From NCBI GenBank assembly GCA_934555855.1, contig CAKTFL010000003.1, positions 1-18,953 on the forward strand: DNA of 18,953 nucleotides. Direction: 5' to 3'. The notes beneath the pieces were generated by a model. That model was not told the origin of the DNA, did not search any database, and saw only the letters and a list, made by a program, of their open reading frames with translations. A program made the translations under genes and the position numbers. This document shows, in pieces, positions 13,610 to 18,953 of this stretch; the stretch's first letter is position 1; the number at the start of each line of letters is the position of its first letter. The stretch is from an uncultured Sphingomonas sp. (lineage in GTDB: Bacteria; Pseudomonadota; Alphaproteobacteria; Sphingomonadales; Sphingomonadaceae).

Positions 13610-14268
13610 GGGCGCGTGTCCAGAAAGGAGCCGGCGCCGTCCTCGATCGGCTCGCCGTCTTCCGTTTGCAGATAGGTCGCCCAATGAGGCGAGGTGTCGG
13701 TACTCAGGGTGGCGTCGGCGCGCAGGAGACCGGCCGCTCGGAGCGCACCTTGCACTCCCACAGCGCCGGCGGCGGCAACGGACTGGACCAGCCGCATGTG
13801 CTCGCGCAGCGGCTTGACGCGCGCCACCTCTCGAATGATCGCCTCGGCGAAAGCGGCGGTGGCGCGCCGGCCGCCCGGCGCGATGTTGGAAGCCGTGACC
13901 ATCGGCACGACGACGTCGAAGGTGTGGGGCGCGGCGCGCGGTGTCGCCTCATGCCATTCGACCAGGTGCGCCAGCTGGTCGAAGCGGGCGATCACGGCTT
14001 CCACGGACAGGCGCGTGCCCTTGCGCCGGTGCAGCTCGATCGACTGTGCGACCGCCGCGCGCTTTTCCGCTTCGGTCCAGCCGGCGTCCCAGCTGTCGAC
14101 CGACAGACCCCAGGCCATCCAAGGCAGGATGTCCATCGCGCAGGTCGCAGGGTCCCAAAGCGGGGCGATCGGAGCGTCGATCGCGCCGATCCGCGCGCAG
14201 GCATCCTCGATCCCGCGTTCGAGCGGGGTGGCATTGGGGGGCAGCAGGCTATCCGGCATAGCCGCCAT
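13606..14268 (-). CDS. I: Baseplate protein gpI
   Basis: P2 gpI-type baseplate protein linking fibres to the wedge; 220 residues against 176 in P2. The core SLLPPNATPLERGIEDACAR with PLWDPATCAMDILPWMAWGL (family 'lLPpn.t.lE.a......i..lw.p..cp...LP.LAW.l') and SVDSWDAGWTEAEKRA (usually 'Svd.Wd..w.e..kR') is nearly textbook. It continues with HRRKGTRLSVEAVI. The C-terminal 60 residues are an addition beyond the P2 length. The start may be the ATG at 14268 or at 14259; both overlap the end of gpJ, by 20 or 11 bases. Confidence 0.93.
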   Translation of the reverse strand: MAAMPDSLLPPNATPLERGIEDACARIGAIDAPIAPLWDPATCAMDILPWMAWGLSVDSWDAGWTEAEKRAAVAQSIELHRRKGTRLSVEAVIARFDQLAHLVEWHEATPRAAPHTFDVVVPMVTASNIAPGGRRATAAFAEAIIREVARVKPLREHMRLVQSVAAAGAVGVQGALRAAGLLRADATLSTDTSPHWATYLQTEDGEPIEDGAGSFLDTRP

Positions 14269-15160
14269 GGGTCATGATGATGCCGGTGCAGCGCGCCGCC
14301 TCAGTAAGATCGCACAGCACGTCGCCCGGCCAGTCGATCAGCACCACATTCTCGACGCCGGGCACTTTCAGCGCCGCCTCGATCCCGACCGTTCGGACGT
14401 TACGGCCGAGCCTGAATGACTCGGCCAGATAGGCGTCGAGCGCCGCGCGCGCGGCGGACAGGACTATCTGAGGGTCGGGGCCGGCGAAGGTGGTCAGCAC
14501 GGCGCTGATAGCGAATGGCACGATCCGTGCGGATGCGACTGTCACGAAGTCCCCGAGCGGGCGGATACCCCGGTCGGTGACCACGGAACGGACCGCAGCG
14601 ATCAGCGCGGCAGAGGCGGTGCCGTCGCCGGCGCGGGCCAGCACGGACACCAGCACCTCGCCCGGCGCGGCCGACGTGGCGCTGGCATCGAGCACGCCGG
14701 CATCCGCAGCCTTGGCATGGGCGACATAGGCGAGTTCGGGGCCGGCCGAGGCAAAGCTTTCGGGGGCGAGCACCACGCGCTGGCGCAGGGCGTCGTCGTC
14801 CTCGAGCACGGCCGCAGCGCCCGTCGCGGGATCGGCCGGGGCGATGACCAGGCGCGCCACCCCGACCAGAGCGGCGAGCGCGTCGAGCATGGCGCCTGCG
14901 GCATAGGCGATCAGCAGCTGACGGGCGGCGTCATCGAACGCCTGGCGCAGCAGCTGTTCGCGGTAAGCGACGACGTCGAGCAGCTTCACCGCAGGGTCGG
15001 ACGGCACCAGCGCGTCGAAAGCGATGCCGCGCGCCTGGAGATCCGCGATCATCGCGGCGCGGATGGTGGCCGCGTCCAGCTGCTCGACGATCGTCGGCGC
15101 CGGCAGACGGGACAGGTCAACGGTGGAGGAGCTGGAAAGCGCGGCCATGGCGCCGGGCAT
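14249..15160 (-). CDS. J: Baseplate wedge protein gpJ
   Basis: P2 gpJ / gp6-like wedge protein, 303 residues (302 in P2), which forms the baseplate ring. Family marks are SRLPAPTIVEQLDAATIRAA near the start, VPSDPAVKLLDVVAYREQLL (the typical 'sdPa.kllqv.AYre.ll'), YAAGAMLDALAALVGVARL, ESFASAGPELAYVAHAKAA, and the C-terminal VPGVENVVLIDW. Two ATGs are possible, 15160 and 15148. The inner one lies 60 bases from the centre of the upstream dyad, nearly the same as for gpV (59), which slightly favours it. It is first in its transcription unit and overlaps gpI. Confidence 0.93.
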   Translation of the reverse strand: MPGAMAALSSSSTVDLSRLPAPTIVEQLDAATIRAAMIADLQARGIAFDALVPSDPAVKLLDVVAYREQLLRQAFDDAARQLLIAYAAGAMLDALAALVGVARLVIAPADPATGAAAVLEDDDALRQRVVLAPESFASAGPELAYVAHAKAADAGVLDASATSAAPGEVLVSVLARAGDGTASAALIAAVRSVVTDRGIRPLGDFVTVASARIVPFAISAVLTTFAGPDPQIVLSAARAALDAYLAESFRLGRNVRTVGIEAALKVPGVENVVLIDWPGDVLCDLTEAARCTGIIMTHGGYAG

Positions 15161-15194
15161 GTCGGCGCGGGGCGGGTTCGGGTTCCATGCCGGG

Positions 15195-15221
15195 CTGTTG
15201 TCGGGGGGCAGGTGACAACAG
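15195..15221. promoter_or_regulatory. Late-operator dyad upstream of gpJ (candidate Ogr site)
   Basis: CTGTTGTC-N11-GACAACAG, the same arms and spacing as the dyad before gpV, in the 66-base gap between gpS and gpJ. The N11 cores differ (CGGGGGGCAGGTG region against CGTAAGCCGTGCG region), so only the dyad arms are conserved, as expected of a protein site. It is probably bound by the Ogr-like activator. No good -10 box is visible between it and gpJ. Confidence 0.65.
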
Positions 15222-15226
15222 GCCGG

Positions 15227-15835
15227 TCAGGGCGCGACCTGCGCGCTGAGGCGGTCCAGGATGCGTCCGCGGTCGTCGGGGGTGATGCCGAGCACGACAC
15301 GGGCGGGATAGGTGACGAGCGGAGAAGCGGGATCGCGGGCGACGTGGTCGGCCTGTCCGTATTGGTGGACCGCCATGATCCGGGCCATCGCGCCGACAAA
15401 GCCGACCTGAGCGTCGCCTTGCGAGCTTTCCTTTCGCAGGTAACGGGGGCCGGCCGCGCGCTGGAACATACGCTCCCGGCGGACCGACTTGCGGGCAGAT
15501 CGGGAAGGGGACGCTTCGTCGCGCATCCGCTTTGATCGGAGACGGCCATTGCCTTGGCGCTTGCGGGGCACCATCGGCTCGCCGTCCGGCTGGACATTGG
15601 GGCGGATGCGGCCGGCATTGGCCTCGCGCAGATCCTGGGCGACGTCGCGGCCGAGCTGGCGACGCGCGCCGGGCTCCAGACGGCCGGCGAGATCGTCGAA
15701 GGCACCCACCAGCGGGGCGAAGTCATCGCCGGCGCCTGACCCGCGCGCGGCAGCGCTGGCGCGGCGTTTGAGGGTGCGGCGCGCCTCGCGGGCGGCCTGG
15801 CCTTTGCCGCTGGCGATCTGCTCGAGGTCGCTCAC
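15227..15835 (-). CDS. S: Tail completion protein gpS (virion morphogenesis family)
   Basis: P2 gpS-type protein needed to finish the tail, 202 residues (150 in P2). A basic, arginine-rich N-terminal half (GKGQAAREARRTLKRR) is followed by the family core: RIRPNVQPDGEPMVPRKR ('R...g.p..prk'), RMFQRAAGPRYLRKE, QVGFVGAMARIMAVHQYGQ ('vGf.g..arIa.vHqyG') and TYPARVVLGITPDDRGRILD ('yPaR.lLGl...d...I'). The start is a GTG at 15835 that overlaps the gpR TGA (GTGA). Longer in-frame extension to 16360 would cover gpR and is rejected. The dyad before gpJ lies just after its stop. Confidence 0.9.
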   Translation of the reverse strand: MSDLEQIASGKGQAAREARRTLKRRASAAARGSGAGDDFAPLVGAFDDLAGRLEPGARRQLGRDVAQDLREANAGRIRPNVQPDGEPMVPRKRQGNGRLRSKRMRDEASPSRSARKSVRRERMFQRAAGPRYLRKESSQGDAQVGFVGAMARIMAVHQYGQADHVARDPASPLVTYPARVVLGITPDDRGRILDRLSAQVAP

Positions 15836-16323
15836 GGCGTAGCGCGGGCGACCAGCTCGGCGAGCGGGATCTCGCCCGTCATGCCGGCGATAAGGCCGGT
15901 GCCCGCGATAGCCGGCTCGGGCAGGGTCACCACGTTCCAGCCACCGCTTACGCGTGGGGTAACCTGGATCGCCTCGTTCAGCTCGAAGGAAAAGACGATG
16001 TCCCAGGTGGTCTGGTCGATGATGTCGGCCGCGAAGCCGAGCGCGGTATCCTCCCGCGCGAAGTCGAGCAGCCGGTCCGGCTGATGGGTCCCGAGCCACA
16101 GCAGCAGCGGCACGGCGATCTCGTCGGGCGAGCCGGTGAAATCGTGGAATTCGAGGCGGACGACGTAGCGCCATTCGTAGCGAACGCCCCCCATCATGTC
16201 GCTCGCGGTCAGGCGGGAGACCAGCCGTCCCTTGTCGACGAAGATCACCAGCCGGTCGGGGTCGTCCGCGAAGGCAGGGCAGGCGGCGACCAGCGCCGCC
16301 CGAAGGCTGTCGATCTTTTTCAC
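15832..16323 (-). CDS. R: Tail completion protein gpR
   Basis: P2 gpR-type protein, 163 residues (155 in P2), which acts with gpS in tail completion. The opening KKIDSLRAALVAACPAFADD followed by PDRLVIFVDKGRL fits the 'K...Lr..L....p.l...Pd.l..fvd.G' start of the family. The core ASDMMGGVRYEWRYVVRLEF with DFTGSPDEIAVPLLLWLGTHQPDLL-like text (here QPDRLLDF) fits 'f.yr Y.l...i.df.g..d.i..pll.Wl...QpdLl'. The start is a GTG at 16323 overlapping the TGA of the desaturase-like gene (GTGA). It is coupled to gpS by another GTGA. Confidence 0.9.
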   Translation of the reverse strand: MKKIDSLRAALVAACPAFADDPDRLVIFVDKGRLVSRLTASDMMGGVRYEWRYVVRLEFHDFTGSPDEIAVPLLLWLGTHQPDRLLDFAREDTALGFAADIIDQTTWDIVFSFELNEAIQVTPRVSGGWNVVTLPEPAIAGTGLIAGMTGEIPLAELVARATP

Positions 16324-16847
16324 GCCGCCTGCTCCGGCGTGACACCCAGCAGGCGTTCAAGCAGGCACCAGAAGCGGAGATGATCGAGCAGCGGGTTGAG
16401 CCAGTCGGTCAGGACGCAATAGCGCCGATCGGCTGGAGGGCGGTGATGCTGGGCGTGCTGGCGCACCGACTGGATCAGACCGACGTCCTGCAAAGCTCGC
16501 AGGAGCGATCCGGGCGAGGGTGCGAGGTGGGTGAGATAATGCACCATGGAGGTAAGCATCCCGCCCAGAACCGCGCCTGCCCACACCCATGACGAGCCGA
16601 GCAGCAGCCACCACAGGAAGGCGACCGCGCCGGCTGTGATCCAGGTGGTGCCATTTCGATCGAGAAAGGATTTCGCGACGAAGGCGAGGGGCTCGGCGTG
16701 GTGCTGACGGTTCGACGCAACGACATGCGTCCCGAGCAGGGGCGTATCCTCGGTCAGCACGCGATCTTCGAGCCAATGCAAGACCCCGCCAATGAAATCC
16801 GCGACGAGCCATCCCACAAGAAGCTTGGCCATGATCAGCAGGGCCAT
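16320..16847 (-). CDS. Kua/CarF/PEDS1-like membrane lipid desaturase
   Basis: A 175-residue membrane protein of the plasmanylethanolamine desaturase family (human PEDS1/TMEM189, bacterial CarF), di-iron enzymes that introduce the vinyl-ether bond of plasmalogens. The motifs occur in family order: ADFIGGVLHW (H24), RQHHAEP (H49, H50), FLDRNGTTW (61-69), VHYLTH (H103, H107; same H-x3-H spacing as the HKWSH of PEDS1), RQHAQHHRPP (H131, H134, H135) and YCVLTDWLNPLLDHLRFW (143-160). Hydrophobic segments at about 3-23 and 70-100 suit an integral membrane enzyme. The ATG at 16847 has GGAAG upstream, five bases after the o-spanin stop, and its TGA overlaps gpR, so it is fully built into the late operon. 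The assignment is strong; the true substrate in a bacterium infected by this phage is unknown. Confidence 0.82.
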   Translation of the reverse strand: MALLIMAKLLVGWLVADFIGGVLHWLEDRVLTEDTPLLGTHVVASNRQHHAEPLAFVAKSFLDRNGTTWITAGAVAFLWWLLLGSSWVWAGAVLGGMLTSMVHYLTHLAPSPGSLLRALQDVGLIQSVRQHAQHHRPPADRRYCVLTDWLNPLLDHLRFWCLLERLLGVTPEQAA

Positions 16848-16852
16848 GTCGG

Positions 16853-17200
16853 TCACTTCCTTCCTCCATTGTTGGCGGGGCAGGTGCCCGGACTCGCCCA
16901 ATTGACCAGCCGGTCGAGCCGGTCGGCATTGTCGCGTAGGGCGCGGGCGATGCGGATCAGCGCGCCGCGGACGGGCGTCGGGATCTGGGCGATCAGGCCG
17001 TCATCCTCGGGCAGGCCATCGGGCCGGTCGGCGCAGCGGGCGAGCGCGGCCGGGGGCGTGTCGCGGACCACGATCGGCTGCGGCACCGGCTTTTCGACGA
17101 CGACCGGGTCAGCGCGAAGGCCCGGCAGGTGGGCGCAGCCCGGCAAAGCCGTTGAGAGCAGCATACCAGTCACGGCCAACAAGATTCGTGCGTTGGGCAT
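16853..17200 (-). CDS. Outer-membrane spanin lipoprotein (Rz1-like)
   Basis: The o-spanin of the lysis cassette, 115 residues. Residues 1-22 form a lipoprotein signal: hydrophobic ILLAVTGMLLSTALPGC with lipobox LPGC at 19-22. After the cysteine comes a proline/valine stretch (VVVEKPVPQPIVV) and a polar C-terminal half with WASPGTCP near the end. It should sit in the outer membrane and pair with the i-spanin across the periplasm to fuse membranes at lysis. The ATG at 17200 lies inside the i-spanin gene in another frame, overlapping by 92 bases, a usual Rz/Rz1 layout. It is longer than most Rz1 proteins. An upstream in-frame start at 17257 would precede the signal with an arginine-rich tail and is rejected. 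Confidence 0.8.
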   Translation of the reverse strand: MPNARILLAVTGMLLSTALPGCAHLPGLRADPVVVEKPVPQPIVVRDTPPAALARCADRPDGLPEDDGLIAQIPTPVRGALIRIARALRDNADRLDRLVNWASPGTCPANNGGRK

Positions 17201-17585
17201 TTTGTTCTGCGGCCTCCATCCGCGCAGTGGCCGCATTCGCCGCCTGAGCGGTGGCAAGCGCGGCCCGATTGTCCGCCATCTGGCGGGCGTCGTGGTCCTT
17301 CATCGCCTGGGCGAGCTGCTGGGCGGCGATCTCCGCCGAGTGCTGCTGGTACTGGACCAGCGCGGCGACCCTCGCCTGGCAGGCGGCGCCGCGCTCTACC
17401 CCGTGCTGGGCGGCGAAGCCGGTGCCCGACGCGGTGCAGATCAGCTCCGCGCGATGGGCGATATCGTCGCGATCGGCGCGGGCCTGTTCGCGACCGACAT
17501 ACAGCCAGGCGCCGATCGCGGCGACGATCGCCAGGACGATGAAGGCGCCTTCCGCCCTCAGCCGCGTCAGGGCGGCAGCGATCAT
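17109..17585 (-). CDS. Inner-membrane spanin (Rz-like)
   Basis: The i-spanin, 158 residues. One membrane helix at about 13-31 (AFIVLAIVAAIGAWLYVG) follows a short cytoplasmic start with RLRAEG. The rest is a periplasmic, alanine/glutamine-rich helical rod (AEIAAQQLAQAMKDHDAR, ALATAQAANAATARMEAAEQ), as in other Rz-type proteins. It carries two cysteines, in ICTAS and AACQARV, that could form disulphides. The ATG at 17585 overlaps the endolysin TGA (ATGA). Its 3' part encodes the o-spanin start in another frame. Confidence 0.82.
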   Translation of the reverse strand: MIAAALTRLRAEGAFIVLAIVAAIGAWLYVGREQARADRDDIAHRAELICTASGTGFAAQHGVERGAACQARVAALVQYQQHSAEIAAQQLAQAMKDHDARQMADNRAALATAQAANAATARMEAAEQNAQRTNLVGRDWYAALNGFAGLRPPAGPSR

Positions 17586-18070
17586 GCGGGCTCTCCCGTT
17601 TCCATCATGTGCTCCAGGCGGACAGCTCGCGCGCCGACCTGGTCGTGCCAGCGGGACGCGCGCATACCGCGAACAGCCGCGGCGAAATCTTGCCGCGCCA
17701 TCGCGGCCAAGGTGTTGCGGAAGGTGGCGAGGGTCGCGCCACCCATGTTGAAGAGCATATTCAGCAGCACGCGCTGGCGCACCGGATCGAGCTTGCGCCA
17801 CCAGGGGAAGCGGCGATCAGCCTCCGCCTCGCAGGCGTCGATGTCGGCCGCCAGCAGGGCGCGGCTCTGCGCGCGCGTGATACCCGTGCGATACTTGCAC
17901 CGCTCCACCGTGAGACCCAGCCGGCGCTGCTCGTCAGGCCGGATACCGACGTCATCGAGATTGCGGCCGACACCGATCGTCAACTTGCCGGCGGTGCAGC
18001 GATAGGCGTTCAGGCGTTCGCCCTCGTCTCGGATCAGCTCCGCTTGCAGCCTTGCCCGGTCGTAGGTCAT
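17582..18070 (-). CDS. Endolysin, GH24 T4-lysozyme-like muramidase
   Basis: A cell-wall muramidase of 162 residues. The catalytic triad pattern E-X8-(D/C)-X5-T is present as E16, C25, T31 in LIRDEGERLNAYRCTAGKL followed by TIGVGRNLD. Cysteine instead of aspartate at the second position is known among phage lysozymes. The C-terminal lobe has LDPVRQRVLLNMLFNMGG and ATFRNTLAAMARQDF with RASRWHDQVGARAVRL, the typical 'W...vg.Ra.R' end. There is no signal peptide or signal-arrest-release segment at the N-terminus, so it should wait in the cytoplasm for the holin. The ATG at 18070 overlaps the holin TGA (ATGA). Confidence 0.92.
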   Translation of the reverse strand: MTYDRARLQAELIRDEGERLNAYRCTAGKLTIGVGRNLDDVGIRPDEQRRLGLTVERCKYRTGITRAQSRALLAADIDACEAEADRRFPWWRKLDPVRQRVLLNMLFNMGGATLATFRNTLAAMARQDFAAAVRGMRASRWHDQVGARAVRLEHMMETGEPA

Positions 18071-18438
18071 GCGGCGCCACCCCCGCCGCCCTTGCGGCGC
18101 AGGAAGGGCACCATCTCGGCGACGCGCGCGGGCAGGTCCGCGACGATCTCCACGATGGAGCCCATGAAGCGGGGCGTCGCCTTGAACGCGACCAGGCCGA
18201 CGACGAAGCCGATCGCCTGGCGGACAAAGGCGTCGAGGTCACCCCAAGGCCAGCAGGAGGCGACCGCGCCGGTACCGAAATAGCCGACGACGATGCCGAC
18301 CCAGAGCTGAGTGAAGCGAGCCGCCCAGGTCAGCCCCTGCTCATAGGCAAGGCTGACCGTGGCGCCGAGCGCGGGAGGTAGCATCGATGCGAGGAAGGCG
18401 AGGGCGGCTTCGACGAGCCCGTGAGGCGTGTGGTCCAT
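18067..18438 (-). CDS. Holin, three membrane segments
   Basis: A 123-residue membrane protein just before the endolysin, the usual holin position (gene Y in P2). Hydrophobic segments at about 9-31 (VEAALAFLASMLPPALGATV), 42-61 (FTQLWVGIVVGYFGTGAVA) and 70-85 (AFVRQAIGFVVGLVAF) suggest a class I-like three-helix topology. The C-terminus is a basic and glycine-rich tail (LRRKGGGGG). It is much larger than minimal holins owing to a 35-residue C-terminal helix-like part (GSIVEIVADLPARVAEMVPF). The ATG at 18438 is four bases after the gpX stop; extension to 18585 in the same frame would overlap gpX and reads as serine/proline-rich noise. Confidence 0.78.
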   Translation of the reverse strand: MDHTPHGLVEAALAFLASMLPPALGATVSLAYEQGLTWAARFTQLWVGIVVGYFGTGAVASCWPWGDLDAFVRQAIGFVVGLVAFKATPRFMGSIVEIVADLPARVAEMVPFLRRKGGGGGAA

Positions 18439-18442
18439 GCGC

Positions 18443-18649
18443 TCAATCCCAGAGCTGGACGAGGTCGACCTCGGCCGGGGTGGAGGGAAGGTCGGGGATG
18501 GTGACGGGCGTCCCCTCCGGCAGGGCGGTGCCGATCGCGGCGAGGCCGGGATTGGCGGCGAGCACCGCGGCCAATGCGGCCGCACCCTGGCCGGCCGCGC
18601 GCCACACCAGCGCGTCGAGGGACTCCCCCTGGAGCGAGCGCGCGATCAC
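18443..18649 (-). CDS. X: Tail protein gpX
   Basis: A 68-residue gpX (67 in P2), a LysM-like tail protein needed for tail assembly. The sequence parallels P2 gpX along its full length: RSLQGESLDALVWRAAG ('f.l.GdtLdai..r.yG'), VLAANPGLAAIGTALPEGT ('VLaaNPGLae.G..LP.Gt') and the end VTIPDLPSTPAEVDLVQLWD ('v.lPd.......v.LW'). The start is a GTG at 18649 overlapping the gpL TGA (GTGA); no ATG lies at a fitting place, and upstream in-frame sequence is arginine/proline-rich shadow. Confidence 0.93.
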   Translation of the reverse strand: MIARSLQGESLDALVWRAAGQGAAALAAVLAANPGLAAIGTALPEGTPVTIPDLPSTPAEVDLVQLWD

Positions 18650-18953
18650 AGCAGGCGCACCCGGGTGCGCGCCTGGCCGAGGAGGTCGCGGATGGCGAGG
18701 GTGGCCGCCCGCAGCAGCTCGGGCGCGCGGGACGCGCGGTCGTCGCTGCGGCCCTTGCCGTCCGCTGTCGCGCTGATGTCGACATGGGTCTCGGCCAGGT
18801 CGGCCGCGGCATAGGCGTGGACAGCGCGGCGCCACAGCACCAGCGCGCGCGATTCGCCGCCGATCGGGGGCAGGACGCGGCCGGCGCGGTCGCGGACGAT
18901 CGCATCGGCGAGCGCGGTGACGCCGGCGGACTGCTGCCCGGCGATCCAACCGG
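18646..18953 (-). CDS. L: Head completion/stabilisation protein gpL, C-terminal 101 residues (runs off right edge)
   Basis: The end of P2-type gpL, which closes the portal vertex of the filled head. Only the last 101 residues are in the window, the first two bases belonging to a split codon. The segment ALVLWRRAVHAYAAADLAET, then DISATADGKGRSDDRAS and LRAATLAIRDLLGQARTRVRLL, follows the pattern of the P2 gpL end ('lyrrAV...A...l.e.y.d.dtTa.G.......d......r......i..l.gr.r..v.Ll'). It is the only head gene visible, so the capsid genes should follow to the right. It is coupled to gpX by a GTGA overlap. Confidence 0.85.
   Translation of the reverse strand, partial: GWIAGQQSAGVTALADAIVRDRAGRVLPPIGGESRALVLWRRAVHAYAAADLAETHVDISATADGKGRSDDRASRAPELLRAATLAIRDLLGQARTRVRLL

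Noticed and set aside
11665..13675. Two long plus-strand frames (343 and 405 codons)
   Set aside because: They are antisense to the propeller and tail-fibre genes, rich in Arg/Asp/Gly with no motif.
1..18953. tRNA genes, CRISPR arrays, insertion sequences, integrase or attachment sites
   Set aside because: I saw no tRNA-like cloverleaf, repeat-spacer array, transposase frame, integrase or flanking duplication in the window; the integrase and attachment sites are presumably outside it.

Overview
The window is most of the tail, lysis and control half of a P2-like temperate myophage (prophage or phage genome). The DNA is strongly GC-rich, codons favour G/C in third position, and many gene pairs are coupled by ATGA/GTGA overlaps. 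Together with the protein style this suggests an alphaproteobacterial host, probably a sphingomonad; the host call is inference. No integrase, capsid, terminase or portal gene lies inside, so both ends continue into more phage sequence.

Control and early region (1-4186). A repressor with an XRE helix-turn-helix and an S24 peptidase-like domain (3375-4127, +) faces a divergent early operon on the minus strand: a small Cro-position protein (2981-3289), a CII-like regulator (2309-2797), an Ogr/Delta-type zinc-finger late activator (1941-2312) and a primase/helicase that runs off the left edge (1-1837). The two divergent start codons are 85 bases apart. Each is abutted by a 7-4-7 dyad (TGCSGCA-N4-TGCSGCA) whose last base is the A of the ATG, which suggests leaderless transcripts controlled by a mirror-symmetric switch.

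Late region (4187-18953, all minus strand, read from high to low coordinates): gpL (partial), gpX, holin, endolysin, i-spanin, o-spanin, a Kua/CarF/PEDS1-like membrane lipid desaturase, gpR, gpS; then gpJ, gpI, tail fibre, a GH43-like five-blade propeller protein; then gpV, a 57-residue membrane protein, gpW, gpFI, gpFII, gpE/E' (programmed -1 frameshift on seven T), tape measure gpT, gpU and gpD. Compared with P2 (V W J I H G), the baseplate genes run J I H (propeller) V W.

Two dyads with identical arms and spacing (CTGTTGTC-N11-GACAACAG) sit in the only two real gaps of the late region, just upstream of gpJ and gpV. They resemble the TGT...ACA sites bound by P2 Ogr and are the best candidates for late operators used by the Ogr-like protein encoded here. 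The proposed circuit is: repressor against Cro-like protein decides lysogeny; the early operon delivers Ogr and replication proteins; Ogr turns on tail and lysis genes.

The least ordinary contents are the lipid desaturase inside the lysis/tail-completion operon, the putative glycan-degrading propeller next to the tail fibre, the uncharacterised membrane peptide between gpV and gpW, and the mirror-image regulatory switch.
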